From positions 1-64,000 of the forward strand of contig AFXB01000007.1 in NCBI GenBank assembly GCA_000238815.2: a stretch of 64,000 nucleotides of DNA. The letters run 5' to 3'. Of the stretch, positions 18,959 through 27,678 are shown one piece after another. The stretch is from SAR116 cluster alpha proteobacterium HIMB100. GTDB lineage: Bacteria > Pseudomonadota > Alphaproteobacteria > Puniceispirillales > Puniceispirillaceae. The notes under the pieces are model-generated. The model worked only from the letters and a program-made list of their open reading frames with translations. It did not search any database and had not been told where the DNA came from. Each line of letters begins with the position of its first letter. Positions within the stretch are counted from its first letter, which is position 1. The position numbers and the translations under genes were made by a program.

Positions 18959-19060
18959 AACCCCACCCCCCAATCAGATGTCCAAATTTGACTGGCACAG
19001 GCCATCAGTAACCCCAAACGAAACTACCCTCCCCTTAAAGAGCAGGCTTTTTAGATGAAA

Positions 19061-19086
19061 ATGTGGGGGTGAATGTGGGGTGAGTT
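19061..19086 (+). repeat. Second copy of the integrase-leader repeat
   Basis: ATGTGGGGGTGA followed by ATGTGGGGTGAGTT closely matches ATTGTGGGGTGA twice plus GTTT at 119-146. The reading frame after it closes within about 20 codons, so no integrase follows. It is either the stump of a deleted integrase or an arm-type site at the far end of the island. Confidence 0.55.
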
Positions 19087-19330
19087 AAATATTTGGCAAG
19101 AAAAAGACTCTATTACAAGCACTTGCAGAAGAGTGTGAAGGAGTCCCGGGGAGCCATTTTCTGAAAGAAAATTGAGCACCATAATGGTTTTGGTTCGCTG
19201 TGCAGCACATTTATTACTGTCGCTGAACTACCACAATACCAGACAGATATGAACATCGTCCCCTACCCCTTTTCCGCTGCTTCATGATATAAATTCTGAC
19301 CGTCTCTAGAACAGCAAGGGGAGTATAGGA

Positions 19331-20257
19331 ATGGACTTTGCCGCACCTATTTGTGTAATCGGCGGGGCAAATATTGACATTTCGGCTAAATATACCGTTG
19401 CGGTTGCCGCCTCTGGAGAGTCGCATAACGGGCAGATTTCTACTTCTGCGGGCGGTGTCGCCCGAAATATTGCCGAAAACCTTGCCCGGCTGGGGTCTGC
19501 TGTTCAGCTAATCACAGGTTTAGGTGATGACGGATTTTCAGCCTCTATCCGCAAAAGCCTTAACCTGCCTTTGCTTGATATATCCTTATGCTACTCCGCG
19601 TCTGACAGCCCCTCAGACAGCTATCTCAGCATGTATGACAGGACAGGTGAGCTGATCAATGCGGTGAACCAGATGCAGTTGGTGAATCAATTAACGCCCA
19701 CGTATCTGCAGCCCTTTGAACAGCAAATCAGAAAATCCGCTCTGATCATCGCAGATTGCAACCTGCCGCCGGAAACAATTCATTGGCTTGCGGACCTGTC
19801 GAAAAGGCCTTCGTTATTTGTTGATGGGGTGTCGATGAAAAAAATTACTCGCCTGAAGCCTTTCCTGGACCAAATCGACGGTCTCAAATGTAACCGGCAG
19901 GAAGCAGCTGCACTTCTGGAATTTGTTGTTCAGACCCCGCCGGACCAGCTTGTCGACAGCCTTCATCAGCGCGGAATTGAAACTGTTTTGCTCTCTCTTG
20001 GCGCAGAGGGCGTATATCTGGGCAGGTTTGGCCAGCAGACTTACTTCCCGCTTCCCGCGCCGCGACAGACCATTGCCTCTGTTGCCGGAGCAGGAGATGC
20101 ACTGCTGGCCGGATTTCTGTACAGCCAACTTCGCGATACAAGCGATGAAGCAGCAGTGCATCTTGGCCTGCGTGCAGCACAACTAACGTTAACCTGTACA
20201 GAAGCTGTCCATCCAGATATTGGCAGCCTGTGTGCAGAACAAACAGGAGCAGTGTAG
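19331..20257 (+). CDS. psuK: Pseudouridine kinase (PfkB family)
   Basis: PfkB-type sugar kinase, 308 residues. N-terminal signature GGVARNIAENLARLG, C-terminal catalytic signature VAGAGDALLAGFL with the base Asp. It phosphorylates pseudouridine to pseudouridine 5'-phosphate in the cytoplasm. Assignment rests on its position three bases before psuG; PfkB sequence alone would not decide the substrate. AAGGGGAG precedes ATG 19331. Confidence 0.85.
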   Translation: MDFAAPICVIGGANIDISAKYTVAVAASGESHNGQISTSAGGVARNIAENLARLGSAVQLITGLGDDGFSASIRKSLNLPLLDISLCYSASDSPSDSYLSMYDRTGELINAVNQMQLVNQLTPTYLQPFEQQIRKSALIIADCNLPPETIHWLADLSKRPSLFVDGVSMKKITRLKPFLDQIDGLKCNRQEAAALLEFVVQTPPDQLVDSLHQRGIETVLLSLGAEGVYLGRFGQQTYFPLPAPRQTIASVAGAGDALLAGFLYSQLRDTSDEAAVHLGLRAAQLTLTCTEAVHPDIGSLCAEQTGAV

Positions 20258-20260
20258 CTT

Positions 20261-21178
20261 ATGTCCCCGTCTCTTCCGCTGAAATTTACGCCCGAAATTG
20301 CAGATGCAGTGGCAAATGGTCAGCCGGTTGTCGCACTTGAATCAACCATTATTTCTCATGGGCTGCCTTATCCTGCAAATATGGAAACTGCGCAATTGCT
20401 GGAGCAGACCATCCGTGACAGAGGGGCCATACCAGCGACTATAGCTGTTATTGATGGAGTGGCAACAGCAGGGTTGAGCACAGAGGAACTGTTTATTTTG
20501 GCTAATCCTGAAACAAACATATTAAAACTGTCCCGGCGCGACATGCCCTTTGCTCTTAGCCAGAGCTGCACCGGGGCAACGACAGTTGCGACAACTATGC
20601 TTATTGCAGCTGCAGCCGGTATCCGTATATTTGCAACTGGCGGCATTGGCGGTGTACATCGCGGTGCAGAGGTGGATTTCGATATTTCAGCTGATTTACC
20701 CGAACTGGGCCGAAGCGATGTTGCTGTGGTCTGTGCCGGACCGAAGGCTATATTGAACATTCCGGCGACATTAGAATATCTGGAAACGCTGGGGGTTCCG
20801 GTCATAGGCTATCGTTGTGATATGATGCCGGCTTTCTGGTCACAAAGCACTGATGTACATGTTGATTACAGACTCGACAGCGCAGCAGATATTGCCAAGC
20901 TGTGCACACAAAAGTGGCAGGCTGGTTTAAGCGGTGGTGTGCTGATTGCAAACCCAGTCCCTGAAGCCGATCAAATTGACCCGATAAAGATCGAGGCGGC
21001 TATTTCAGACGCGTTGTCTCTCGCCAACCAAAAATCCATCAAAGGCAAAGCCCTTACTCCTTTTCTTCTTGAACAGATTCGTCAAATTACAGACGGAGCC
21101 AGCCTGAACACGAACAAAGCACTGGTGCAAAACAACGCCTTGCTTGCAGCTGATATTGCTCTTGCAATGACAAGCTGA
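20261..21178 (+). CDS. psuG: Pseudouridine-5'-phosphate glycosidase
   Basis: 305-residue PsuG (YeiN/IndA family) that splits pseudouridine 5'-phosphate into uracil and ribose 5-phosphate. Family segments are ALESTIISHGLPYPANMETA (catalytic Glu), SRRDMPFALS, GATTVATTM, FATGGIGGVHRGAE and CAGPKAILNIPATLEYLET (the Schiff-base Lys). It directly follows psuK. No pseudouridine transporter is adjacent. Confidence 0.94.
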   Translation: MSPSLPLKFTPEIADAVANGQPVVALESTIISHGLPYPANMETAQLLEQTIRDRGAIPATIAVIDGVATAGLSTEELFILANPETNILKLSRRDMPFALSQSCTGATTVATTMLIAAAAGIRIFATGGIGGVHRGAEVDFDISADLPELGRSDVAVVCAGPKAILNIPATLEYLETLGVPVIGYRCDMMPAFWSQSTDVHVDYRLDSAADIAKLCTQKWQAGLSGGVLIANPVPEADQIDPIKIEAAISDALSLANQKSIKGKALTPFLLEQIRQITDGASLNTNKALVQNNALLAADIALAMTS

Positions 21179-21272
21179 AACAGATCCAAGGCATAAACAG
21201 AACCAGTGGTTTTTTTGAATAAATTTTCACCCATTCCGGACTTATCAGGATGAGGTTTCGTGGCCCCTCACC

Positions 21273-21695
21273 CTAAAGGCCAGGACTTTGATTTGAAATT
21301 TCGATCAAATTGCCATCTGGATCTCTTACATAAATCGATAACAACGGTCCAGTTGCACCTGTTTTTTGAACAGGACCATCCTCAACATCTATCGAATAAC
21401 TTGAAAGGCGCTCCACCCACTCCTGAACCGGAACCTCTGTCAGAAAACAGATATCAACTGCCCCCGAAACAGGATTGTGAGCATGCGGGACATAAGGTGT
21501 GTCCGCAAGGTGAAGATTAATCTTCTGAGCCCCAAAATATAACGCCAGTCGCTCTGCACTCCCATCAGCTGGGGTGAATTTCTCCAGCCTCATACCCAAA
21601 ACAGAACAATAAAACTGCACCGTTTTATCAATGTCCTTTGCGGTGAGTACAATATGGTCGATGGATTTAATCAAATCAGTTTCGGATCTATTCAT
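21273..21695 (-). CDS. VOC-family (glyoxalase/dioxygenase-like) protein
   Basis: 140-residue vicinal-oxygen-chelate protein. It opens with IDHIVLTAKDIDKTVQFYCSVLGM and ends with SIYVRDPDGNLIEISNQ, giving the His...Glu metal ligands of one or two beta-alpha-beta-beta-beta units. It lies 12 bases downstream of the CuyA-like gene on the same strand, so is probably co-transcribed. Family members include glyoxalases, fosfomycin-resistance enzymes and extradiol dioxygenases; no specific activity can be assigned. Confidence 0.8.
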   Translation of the reverse strand: MNRSETDLIKSIDHIVLTAKDIDKTVQFYCSVLGMRLEKFTPADGSAERLALYFGAQKINLHLADTPYVPHAHNPVSGAVDICFLTEVPVQEWVERLSSYSIDVEDGPVQKTGATGPLLSIYVRDPDGNLIEISNQSPGL

Positions 21696-21707
21696 CAGCG
21701 GGCCTTC

Positions 21708-22757
21708 TTATTCTGCCGCCTGCGAGGGTGAAAACTGATCCTCATAGGCAAATAATGAGACTGCCCCTCCGGTATGAATGAACACAACATCTCCGTCTTT
21801 TTCGATTTGTCCTGACCGTATCTGACCAATCAACCCCGCCATTCCCTTTCCTGAATAAACAGGATCAAGCAGAATGCCTTCGTTACGGGCCATCAGATGT
21901 GTAGCCAAGACCATGGCTTCAGTAGGTATGCCATAACCATCCCCGACATAACCAGCATCGACTATGACTCTGTCCCGTGACAGAGGTCTGTCTGTAAGCA
22001 AAGCAGCTGTTTTGACAGCCAGTTTATAAACATTGTCAATCTGAACCTGCTCCGGCTGACGCACACTGATACCCAGAATGGGAATGTCACATTTCAGCGC
22101 ATGAAAGCCAGCGATCATGCCAGCATGTGTGCCCGCACTCCCTGAAGACAGCACAACCAGCTTAGGCGACAGCTGCAGCGCATGACATTGCTGGAGCAAT
22201 TCTTGTGCTGCTGACACATAGCCAAGTGCACCAATTTCATTAGAACCGCCACCAGGAATAAAATAAGGTTTTCTTCCTTCAGCCTTCAGCCGTTCAGTCA
22301 CTGAGCGTGCTTCTGCGTTCATATCAAGCCCAGGCGGGCGGAATTCAATTTGCGTGTTGAACATATAATCAAACAGAACATTGCCTGTCTGCTCATAAGC
22401 CTCACCTTTTTTAGGGACTCTTCGCTCAAGAAGCGCATAGCAATCAAGGCCGAGCTTACAGGCCGCAGCTGCGGTCTGACGAACATGGTTTGACTGTACT
22501 GCCCCTTGCGTAACAACAATATCTGCTTCTGCGTCCAGCGCCTCAGCCATCAGAAATTCAAGCTTTCGTGTTTTATTGCCCCCTGTTGCCAGGCCAGTGC
22601 AATCATCACGTTTTATCCATAACCGAGGGCCACCAAGAGCTTCAGTCAGGCGTGGCATCTGCTCTAGAGCAGTTGGCTGGTGACATAAAGACACCCGCTT
22701 AAAACCAGACAAAATATCTTCTTTATCTTGAGTTTCAGAAAGTGTGAAATGAGACAT
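21708..22757 (-). CDS. D-cysteine desulfhydrase / L-cysteate sulfo-lyase-like PLP enzyme
   Basis: Fold-type II PLP enzyme of the ACC deaminase/D-cysteine desulfhydrase group, 349 residues from ATG 22757 with AAGGAAA upstream; the open frame runs further up without support. PLP-lysine is Lys62 in GGNKTRKLE; QSNHVRQTAAAA and PGGGSNEIGALGY are family hallmarks. The DDCTGLATGGNKTRKLEFLM region also resembles CuyA, which releases sulfite, pyruvate and ammonia from L-cysteate in marine bacteria. I cannot separate D-cysteine desulfhydrase from CuyA by reading alone. Co-transcribed with the VOC protein. Confidence 0.8.
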   Translation of the reverse strand: MSHFTLSETQDKEDILSGFKRVSLCHQPTALEQMPRLTEALGGPRLWIKRDDCTGLATGGNKTRKLEFLMAEALDAEADIVVTQGAVQSNHVRQTAAAACKLGLDCYALLERRVPKKGEAYEQTGNVLFDYMFNTQIEFRPPGLDMNAEARSVTERLKAEGRKPYFIPGGGSNEIGALGYVSAAQELLQQCHALQLSPKLVVLSSGSAGTHAGMIAGFHALKCDIPILGISVRQPEQVQIDNVYKLAVKTAALLTDRPLSRDRVIVDAGYVGDGYGIPTEAMVLATHLMARNEGILLDPVYSGKGMAGLIGQIRSGQIEKDGDVVFIHTGGAVSLFAYEDQFSPSQAAE

Positions 22758-23173
22758 ACAACAATTTCCTTTTGTGATGTTAAGTGTGAACTGATGAAAG
22801 CTTTGATGCCAGTTGCCTCGACCCTGGTCCATGATACGTCGCTTGGAAATTTTGAAGCAAGTCATAAGAGGAACTGACGACCTGCGCCGACTGTTTTCAG
22901 TCAATGAATCGAATTATATTAATATGTTAAATTAAATTATAGCCTGCTCAATCATCAAAGGTTTTGACAGCTGGTGTGCCTGACAAAGATGTTCAGAGCT
23001 GACAATATTTGGTCTGCCGCAAAGGAAAGAGAGACAGAACTTTAAAAGTCTATACCCTGAACGCGCGGCACTTTGATGGGTTGGCAGAACCTTAAGACCG
23101 TGGTTTCATTTATATGAGAGAGCACTTTGCCACTTACAGACTACCCGCCAAAACAGTAACGAGACCGCATAAC
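22758..23173. other. Divergent intergenic region
   Basis: No convincing gene. The AT-rich centre (about 22,905-22,945, with ATTATATTAATATG) probably carries the promoter of the CuyA-like gene on the minus strand. The right part leads to the acyl-CoA dehydrogenase start, which lacks a clear ribosome site. Confidence 0.4.
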
Positions 23174-24337
23174 ATGGATTTTTCTCTGACCGCTGAACAA
23201 CAGGCCCTAATTGAGACCACCCGAAAATTTGCCACAGCAGAATTGCCGGAACTGGCCAGACAGATAGAAGCCTCCAGCACCCCGCCTTCGAAAACTTTGC
23301 TTAAACGCTATGCTGAACTTGGCTTAATGGGGGTGAATCTGCCGGTTGAATATGGTGGAGGCGATATGAGTCATTTAGATGCTGTGTTGGTACTTGAAGA
23401 GCTGGCGAAAATTTCCTGTGCAGTTGCTTTTCCTGTGTTTGAGAGCAGTTTCGGCCCTGCCCTTGCCATTGCCCATTTCGCCCCTGAAGAGATGCGCCGC
23501 CGCGTTCTGCCACTGGTCTGCAGCGGCGATATGATCATCGCCGTGTCCATGTCTGAGCCACAGGCAGGTACCGCTCTGACAGATTTAAAAACGACAGCAA
23601 CTGTCAAAGGTGACAAGGTAATTCTGAACGGAAATAAACGCTGGTGTTCAGGTGCTGGCCATGCCGATACCTACCTTGTTTATTGCCGCCTCTCAGATGA
23701 ACCAGGAGCGAAAGGTATTGGTGCTGTCTTGATTGAAAAGGATACAGAAGGGTTCAGCTTTGGTTCGGCCGAACATCATATGGGCTTTCGCGGCATCCCA
23801 AGTGCAGATATGTATTTCGATGAGGTGGAACTTCCCGCCAGTAATATCGTTGTTCCCGCCGGCGGCTTCAAAAAATTAATGGAAGCATTTGATTTAGAAA
23901 GATGTGGAAACACAACTATGAGCCTGGCCTGTGCCCAATCTGCTTTTGATATTGCGCTTGGCTATGTCCAGGAGCGCCAACAATTTGGCAAACCTCTGGT
24001 TGATTTTCAGGCCGTGCAAATCAGTCTGGCAGAGATGAAAATGAAACTGGATGCAGCTCGGATGCTGCTCTATCGTGCAGTCGTTGGCGCGCAAAATGGT
24101 CTGCCCAGCATCGCTGACAGCTCTATAGCCAAATGTTATGCTAACGAGATTACCAGAGAGGTCACTGGTGCGGCATTACAGTTAATGGGGGGATATGGCT
24201 ATTCAACAGCCTATCCATTGGAACAGAAAATGCGTGATGCCTGGGGTTGGGGTATCGCAGGCGGGGCTATCGATGTGCAGAAAACAAATATAGCGGCTGC
24301 ACTGGTGGGCCGGCGTTTCAACCAACGGGCGCGCTGA
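23174..24337 (+). CDS. Acyl-CoA dehydrogenase
   Basis: FAD acyl-CoA dehydrogenase, 387 residues from ATG 23174 (MDFSLTAEQQ). Standard segments are AVSMSEPQAGTALTDLKTTA, RQQFGKPLVDFQAVQ and QLMGGYGYSTAYPLE. The glutamate of the usual C-terminal YEGT position is Gly here (GIAGGAID). A Glu is present at residue 242 in FDLERCG, the helix-G position used as catalytic base by isovaleryl-CoA dehydrogenase. This points to a branched or short acyl-CoA substrate. It is followed after 30 bases by the SAF-domain oxidoreductase, likely one operon. Confidence 0.9.
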   Translation: MDFSLTAEQQALIETTRKFATAELPELARQIEASSTPPSKTLLKRYAELGLMGVNLPVEYGGGDMSHLDAVLVLEELAKISCAVAFPVFESSFGPALAIAHFAPEEMRRRVLPLVCSGDMIIAVSMSEPQAGTALTDLKTTATVKGDKVILNGNKRWCSGAGHADTYLVYCRLSDEPGAKGIGAVLIEKDTEGFSFGSAEHHMGFRGIPSADMYFDEVELPASNIVVPAGGFKKLMEAFDLERCGNTTMSLACAQSAFDIALGYVQERQQFGKPLVDFQAVQISLAEMKMKLDAARMLLYRAVVGAQNGLPSIADSSIAKCYANEITREVTGAALQLMGGYGYSTAYPLEQKMRDAWGWGIAGGAIDVQKTNIAAALVGRRFNQRAR

Positions 24338-24367
24338 CTGAACCGTTAACAAAAAACAGGTATCCTT

Positions 24368-25723
24368 ATGTCATTATCTCAGGCCCTTTTACGCAGGCAC
24401 GCCGAAGATAAGCCTATCCGCATCGGGCTGATCGGGGCGGGCAAATTCGGATCTATGTTTCTGGCTCAGGCACTGAAGCTTAAGGGGATTCAAATCATTG
24501 CCATCGCAGATCTGTCTGTGTTTTCTGCCCGGTCTAATCTGCAGTTGGTTGGCTGGCCTGAAGATGTTCTTCATGCACACTCAGCTGATGAGGCGCGACA
24601 ATCGGGCCAGATTTACATCACAGAAAACGTGGATGAGCTGACCAGCTGCCCGTTTATTGACATTATCATTGAGGCCACTGGCAATCCAATATCAGCTGTC
24701 GATCATATTGTCGCCAGCTTTGTCCAAAACAAACATGTCATCAATGTCACGGTGGAAGCAGACGCATTTTGTGGGGCCGGACTTGCAAAAAAGGCAAAAG
24801 AACAGGGCGTTTTATATTCTCTTGCTTACGGCGATCAACCCGCACTAACCGCAGAGCTTGTTGATTGGGCAAGGTGTTGCGGCTTTGAGGTGATGGCAGC
24901 AGGGCGCGGACATATTTGGCAACCAGAATACCGGCTATCTACACCAGAAACGGTTTGGGATTATTGGGGTTTGAGCAAAGAGCAGGCAGAACGTGGCCGG
25001 CTGAACCCAAAAATGTTCAACGCCTTTCTGGACGGGTCAAAGCCAGCCATCGAATCTGCAGCGATTGCCAATGCCTGTGGGCTGAATGTACCCGAAGCAG
25101 GCTTAAGCTACCCCTCAGGTACTATCGATGAAATTCCACAATTGATGCGCCCGAAACAGGACGGCGGTGTTCTTGAAAGGGCTGGCATGGTTGAGGTCAT
25201 CTCTTCGCTGAAACCAGACGGAAGTCATGTGGGTTATGATATTCGTAAAGGGGTCTGGGTTTGTATTGAAGCAGACACTGATTACATCAAACACTGCTTT
25301 GAAGAATATAAAGTTGTTACTGATGATACTGGACGATATTGCGCGTTATACAAACGATGGCATCTGATTGGCTTGGAGCTGGGCATGTCTGTCGCACAGA
25401 TAGGCATTCGCGGTGAAGCAACGGGAACACCAACTGAATTTATCGGCGATGTCTGTGCAGTTTCAAAAAGTGCACTCAAGCCCGGCACAATTCTAGACGG
25501 AGAAGGAGGAGCAACAGTTTATGGCGGCCTTCGCCCGGCAAAGCTGTCTGTTCAAAACAAATATTTGCCTCTTGGCCTGTGTAAAGGTGCCAAGTTGAAA
25601 CGGTCAGTCGCATGTGATGACATACTTACCTGGGATGATGTTGAAATAGACACACAAGCTCTCGCCTTCCAGTTAAGACAGGAAACAGAAGCATTGGCGA
25701 GGCAGCCACAACATCAGGCCTGA
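24368..25723 (+). CDS. Rossmann oxidoreductase with C-terminal SAF domain
   Basis: 451 residues. The N-terminal NAD(P)-binding Rossmann fold (IRIGLIGAGKFGSMFLAQAL, then IIIEATGNP) resembles homoserine dehydrogenase/Gfo-Idh-MocA proteins. The C-terminal SAF-like domain (residues about 360-430: AVSKSALKPGTILDGEGGATVYGG) resembles antifreeze/FlgA/altronate-dehydratase N-terminal folds. Proteins with this layout are common in alphaproteobacteria but poorly characterised. Partner of the acyl-CoA dehydrogenase upstream; substrate unknown. Confidence 0.75.
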   Translation: MSLSQALLRRHAEDKPIRIGLIGAGKFGSMFLAQALKLKGIQIIAIADLSVFSARSNLQLVGWPEDVLHAHSADEARQSGQIYITENVDELTSCPFIDIIIEATGNPISAVDHIVASFVQNKHVINVTVEADAFCGAGLAKKAKEQGVLYSLAYGDQPALTAELVDWARCCGFEVMAAGRGHIWQPEYRLSTPETVWDYWGLSKEQAERGRLNPKMFNAFLDGSKPAIESAAIANACGLNVPEAGLSYPSGTIDEIPQLMRPKQDGGVLERAGMVEVISSLKPDGSHVGYDIRKGVWVCIEADTDYIKHCFEEYKVVTDDTGRYCALYKRWHLIGLELGMSVAQIGIRGEATGTPTEFIGDVCAVSKSALKPGTILDGEGGATVYGGLRPAKLSVQNKYLPLGLCKGAKLKRSVACDDILTWDDVEIDTQALAFQLRQETEALARQPQHQA

Positions 25724-25801
25724 TGCCCATAATATGTTCTGTTGAGAGTTTCTTGGACCGCGGGCACGGCCCCTTAGCCCTTTGCAGCCTCATCTTCAAT
25801 T

Positions 25802-25828
25802 AAAAAACCAATCATTTACGCTGGTTTT
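25802..25828 (-). terminator. Rho-independent terminator of the DUF849 gene
   Basis: On the minus strand AAACCA pairs with TGGTTT around an 11-base loop, ending in a T6 run, 18 bases after the DUF849 stop. It may serve weakly on the plus strand for the SAF-domain gene as well. Confidence 0.55.
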
Positions 25829-25846
25829 AGGGGGCTGAACAGCCGT

Positions 25847-26728
25847 TTAGACATTACGCAGCTGCTGACGTAATTGTTCGGCGGTTCCAATCTCATAATT
25901 CTCACTCAGGATGGTTTGTGCTGTCTGTCTGACAAGCTGAAGATTACCCGTTTCAGAATAAAAGAATGTATCTTCCAGCCCGGTTCTGATGTGCCCGCCA
26001 GCGTCAAGACAAGCGGGAATAATTTTCTGCAGATTGACCTGCAAACCAGAAATCATCCAGACCGCGTCAGGACTGTTCAATTTCAGCAGGTCGATATAGG
26101 CTGATAAATATATCTCTTCTGCTGGAAATCCAAAGCTGAACTTGTCAGAGAACATAAAGCGGTAAAGAGGTGGGGGGCAACCCTTTGTTTGCCCATGAAG
26201 AAAAGCGCCTAAACGCAAAAAGCCAGGCTCATAGATGGCAAAGCTGGGAACAAAAACATACTGGCTGGCTAGCGCAAGTGCATAGCTGACTTCAGCTTGA
26301 CTATTTATATATAAGAATTGTACCTGCTCGTCTTTTATGGACTCTAATTCTGTTATCTGGGTTGTGCCTGGATCAATCACAGACCATTCCAGAAGACCGG
26401 CAATGGCCAGTTTTTCGACAGTCTCAAAGCGGATATTTGGAGTGAAGGTCTGTTCTGTGTGGCCAAAGCCTGAGAGAGGTAGGGTGGGATACACAATCAC
26501 ATCTTCATGTTCACGAATACCTTCTATCACCGCTCTGTAGGCGTCAAAATCTTCAAATTGCTGGCCAGTTTCTGGATCATAAACATGGATATGAATGACG
26601 GACGCCCCTGCCCTGGCGCATGCAACACCCTCAGTGATTAAATCTTCAGTTGTGATTGGCATTAAGGGCTGTCTTTTTTGCAACCAAGGGCCGTTTAAGG
26701 CAGCTTCAATGAAAACAGGACGTGACAT
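25847..26728 (-). CDS. DUF849 / BKACE-family beta-keto acid cleavage enzyme
   Basis: 293 residues from ATG 26728 (MSRPVFIEAALNGPW); an upstream in-frame start adds 13 residues of unlikely sequence. The BKACE TIM barrel is recognisable: the EAALNGP strand, the HIHVYDPETGQ Zn-ligand His-x-His, and FRMFSDKFSFG-like loops. The family condenses a beta-keto acid with acetyl-CoA to give acetoacetate plus a new CoA ester, as in lysine fermentation and carnitine or dehydrocarnitine breakdown. It stands alone between a terminator and an Lrp regulator. Confidence 0.85.
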   Translation of the reverse strand: MSRPVFIEAALNGPWLQKRQPLMPITTEDLITEGVACARAGASVIHIHVYDPETGQQFEDFDAYRAVIEGIREHEDVIVYPTLPLSGFGHTEQTFTPNIRFETVEKLAIAGLLEWSVIDPGTTQITELESIKDEQVQFLYINSQAEVSYALALASQYVFVPSFAIYEPGFLRLGAFLHGQTKGCPPPLYRFMFSDKFSFGFPAEEIYLSAYIDLLKLNSPDAVWMISGLQVNLQKIIPACLDAGGHIRTGLEDTFFYSETGNLQLVRQTAQTILSENYEIGTAEQLRQQLRNV

Positions 26729-27141
26729 GGCCTGATCAAAACACAAGCTGTCAACTGTGTCTATCAATCTGAGAATTGTAATTATCGGGCGGAGTTTAAC
26801 ATCTTCAAATCCATAATGAGGTACTGGAAAGACAAGCCGCTGAATTTATAGATCAGTTATTTGGCTATCCCTTCAGCACCGCACCCGACAGGCGCAGGCG
26901 TCTCTATGCTCTTGGCCCACCCCCGTTCGCAGGAACGGCAAATCCGATGACCAGAAATATACAGTACGCCCATGACGAGACTGCCTTGCCCCGTACGAAC
27001 AGCAAAATATGGACAAAAAATCGGGAATTGGCGAGATGTGTTTACACCATAAAAATGAATGTCATTAACAACAATACCTTACATAAAGGGCATGACGGAG
27101 GTCCGCGGAGCCATTTTCACAAAAAAACGAACAAGCCTTAA
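26729..27141. other. Non-coding region between the DUF849 and Lrp genes
   Basis: No supported gene; a 64-codon frame at 26,947-27,141 has no ribosome site or recognisable content. A CCGTTC/GAACGG hairpin lies at about 26,923-26,938. GGTCCGCGGAGCCATTTTC at about 27,101-27,119 resembles the element at 19,143-19,163 and half of the 1837 palindrome. Confidence 0.4.
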
Positions 27142-27585
27142 TTATTTGCGTCTGCTCAGCAACAAATTCGTTTCTGTGGCCTCAATACCGTCAATTTTTC
27201 TCAATTCGGATACGGCTTTATCAAACTCTTCTAATGTTGAGGTTTGAATTTCGGCAGCCAAATCCCACTTCCCGTTTGTAGTATGTAATCTGGATATTTC
27301 GACCATTCTCAAAATCAGCTTGATGGCCCTTTCCTCTTTATTGGCCGCAACATTAATCATAATCCAGCCATTAATTTTATGCTTAAACTCTTCAGCACCT
27401 AACAGCACAGTATAGCCGGAAATAATGTCCTCTGCCTCAAGGCGTTTGATCCTGTTATCTACTGTCAGTCTTGACACACCAAGCGCCTGTGACAAAGCAG
27501 TCACGGACATTCTTCCGTCTGCTTTCAACAAAGATAACAGCTTTAAACTTAACTCATCCATCTTCTGATCCTTATCAAATCGCAT
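27142..27585 (-). CDS. Lrp/AsnC-family regulator
   Basis: 147 residues from ATG 27585, with AAAGGG upstream (a GTG two codons earlier is possible). N-terminal HTH (LLSLLKADGRMSVTALSQALGVSRLTVDNRIKRLE) and C-terminal RAM ligand-binding domain. These regulators sense amino acids. It is divergent from the serine hydrolase gene and may control it or the DUF849 gene. Confidence 0.9.
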   Translation of the reverse strand: MRFDKDQKMDELSLKLLSLLKADGRMSVTALSQALGVSRLTVDNRIKRLEAEDIISGYTVLLGAEEFKHKINGWIMINVAANKEERAIKLILRMVEISRLHTTNGKWDLAAEIQTSTLEEFDKAVSELRKIDGIEATETNLLLSRRK

Positions 27586-27678
27586 AGACACCCTTTAATA
27601 TTTAGCAATTTTTACACTCAATTTTCACTGTTATTTTTGTAAATATATAAAAAATTATGACTTCAAAGGGGTTTTAGG

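Larger units (their letters stand above)
18682..19330. other. Right-hand edge of the island, non-coding
   Basis: No gene supported. It holds a stem at 18,921-18,958 (AAAGGTCCGC...GCAGACC, then a CCTTTTT run on the plus strand) that may terminate the hyu operon. The integrase-start-like sequence lies at 19,061-19,086, then an ATTTTCT/AGAAAAT hairpin just after GGGGAGCCATTTTC (about 19,149). The psuK ribosome site AAGGGGAG is at about 19,316. No tRNA was recognised. Confidence 0.5.

Noticed and set aside
18760-18960. 66-codon frame at the island edge
   Set aside because: Contains a hairpin with T-run and no ribosome site.
19120-19165. Sequence ending GTCCCGGGGAGCCA resembling a tRNA 3' end
   Set aside because: No matching acceptor arm, D-arm or anticodon arm could be found upstream.
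26947-27141. 64-codon frame before the Lrp gene
   Set aside because: No ribosome site, no recognisable content; spans a repeat.
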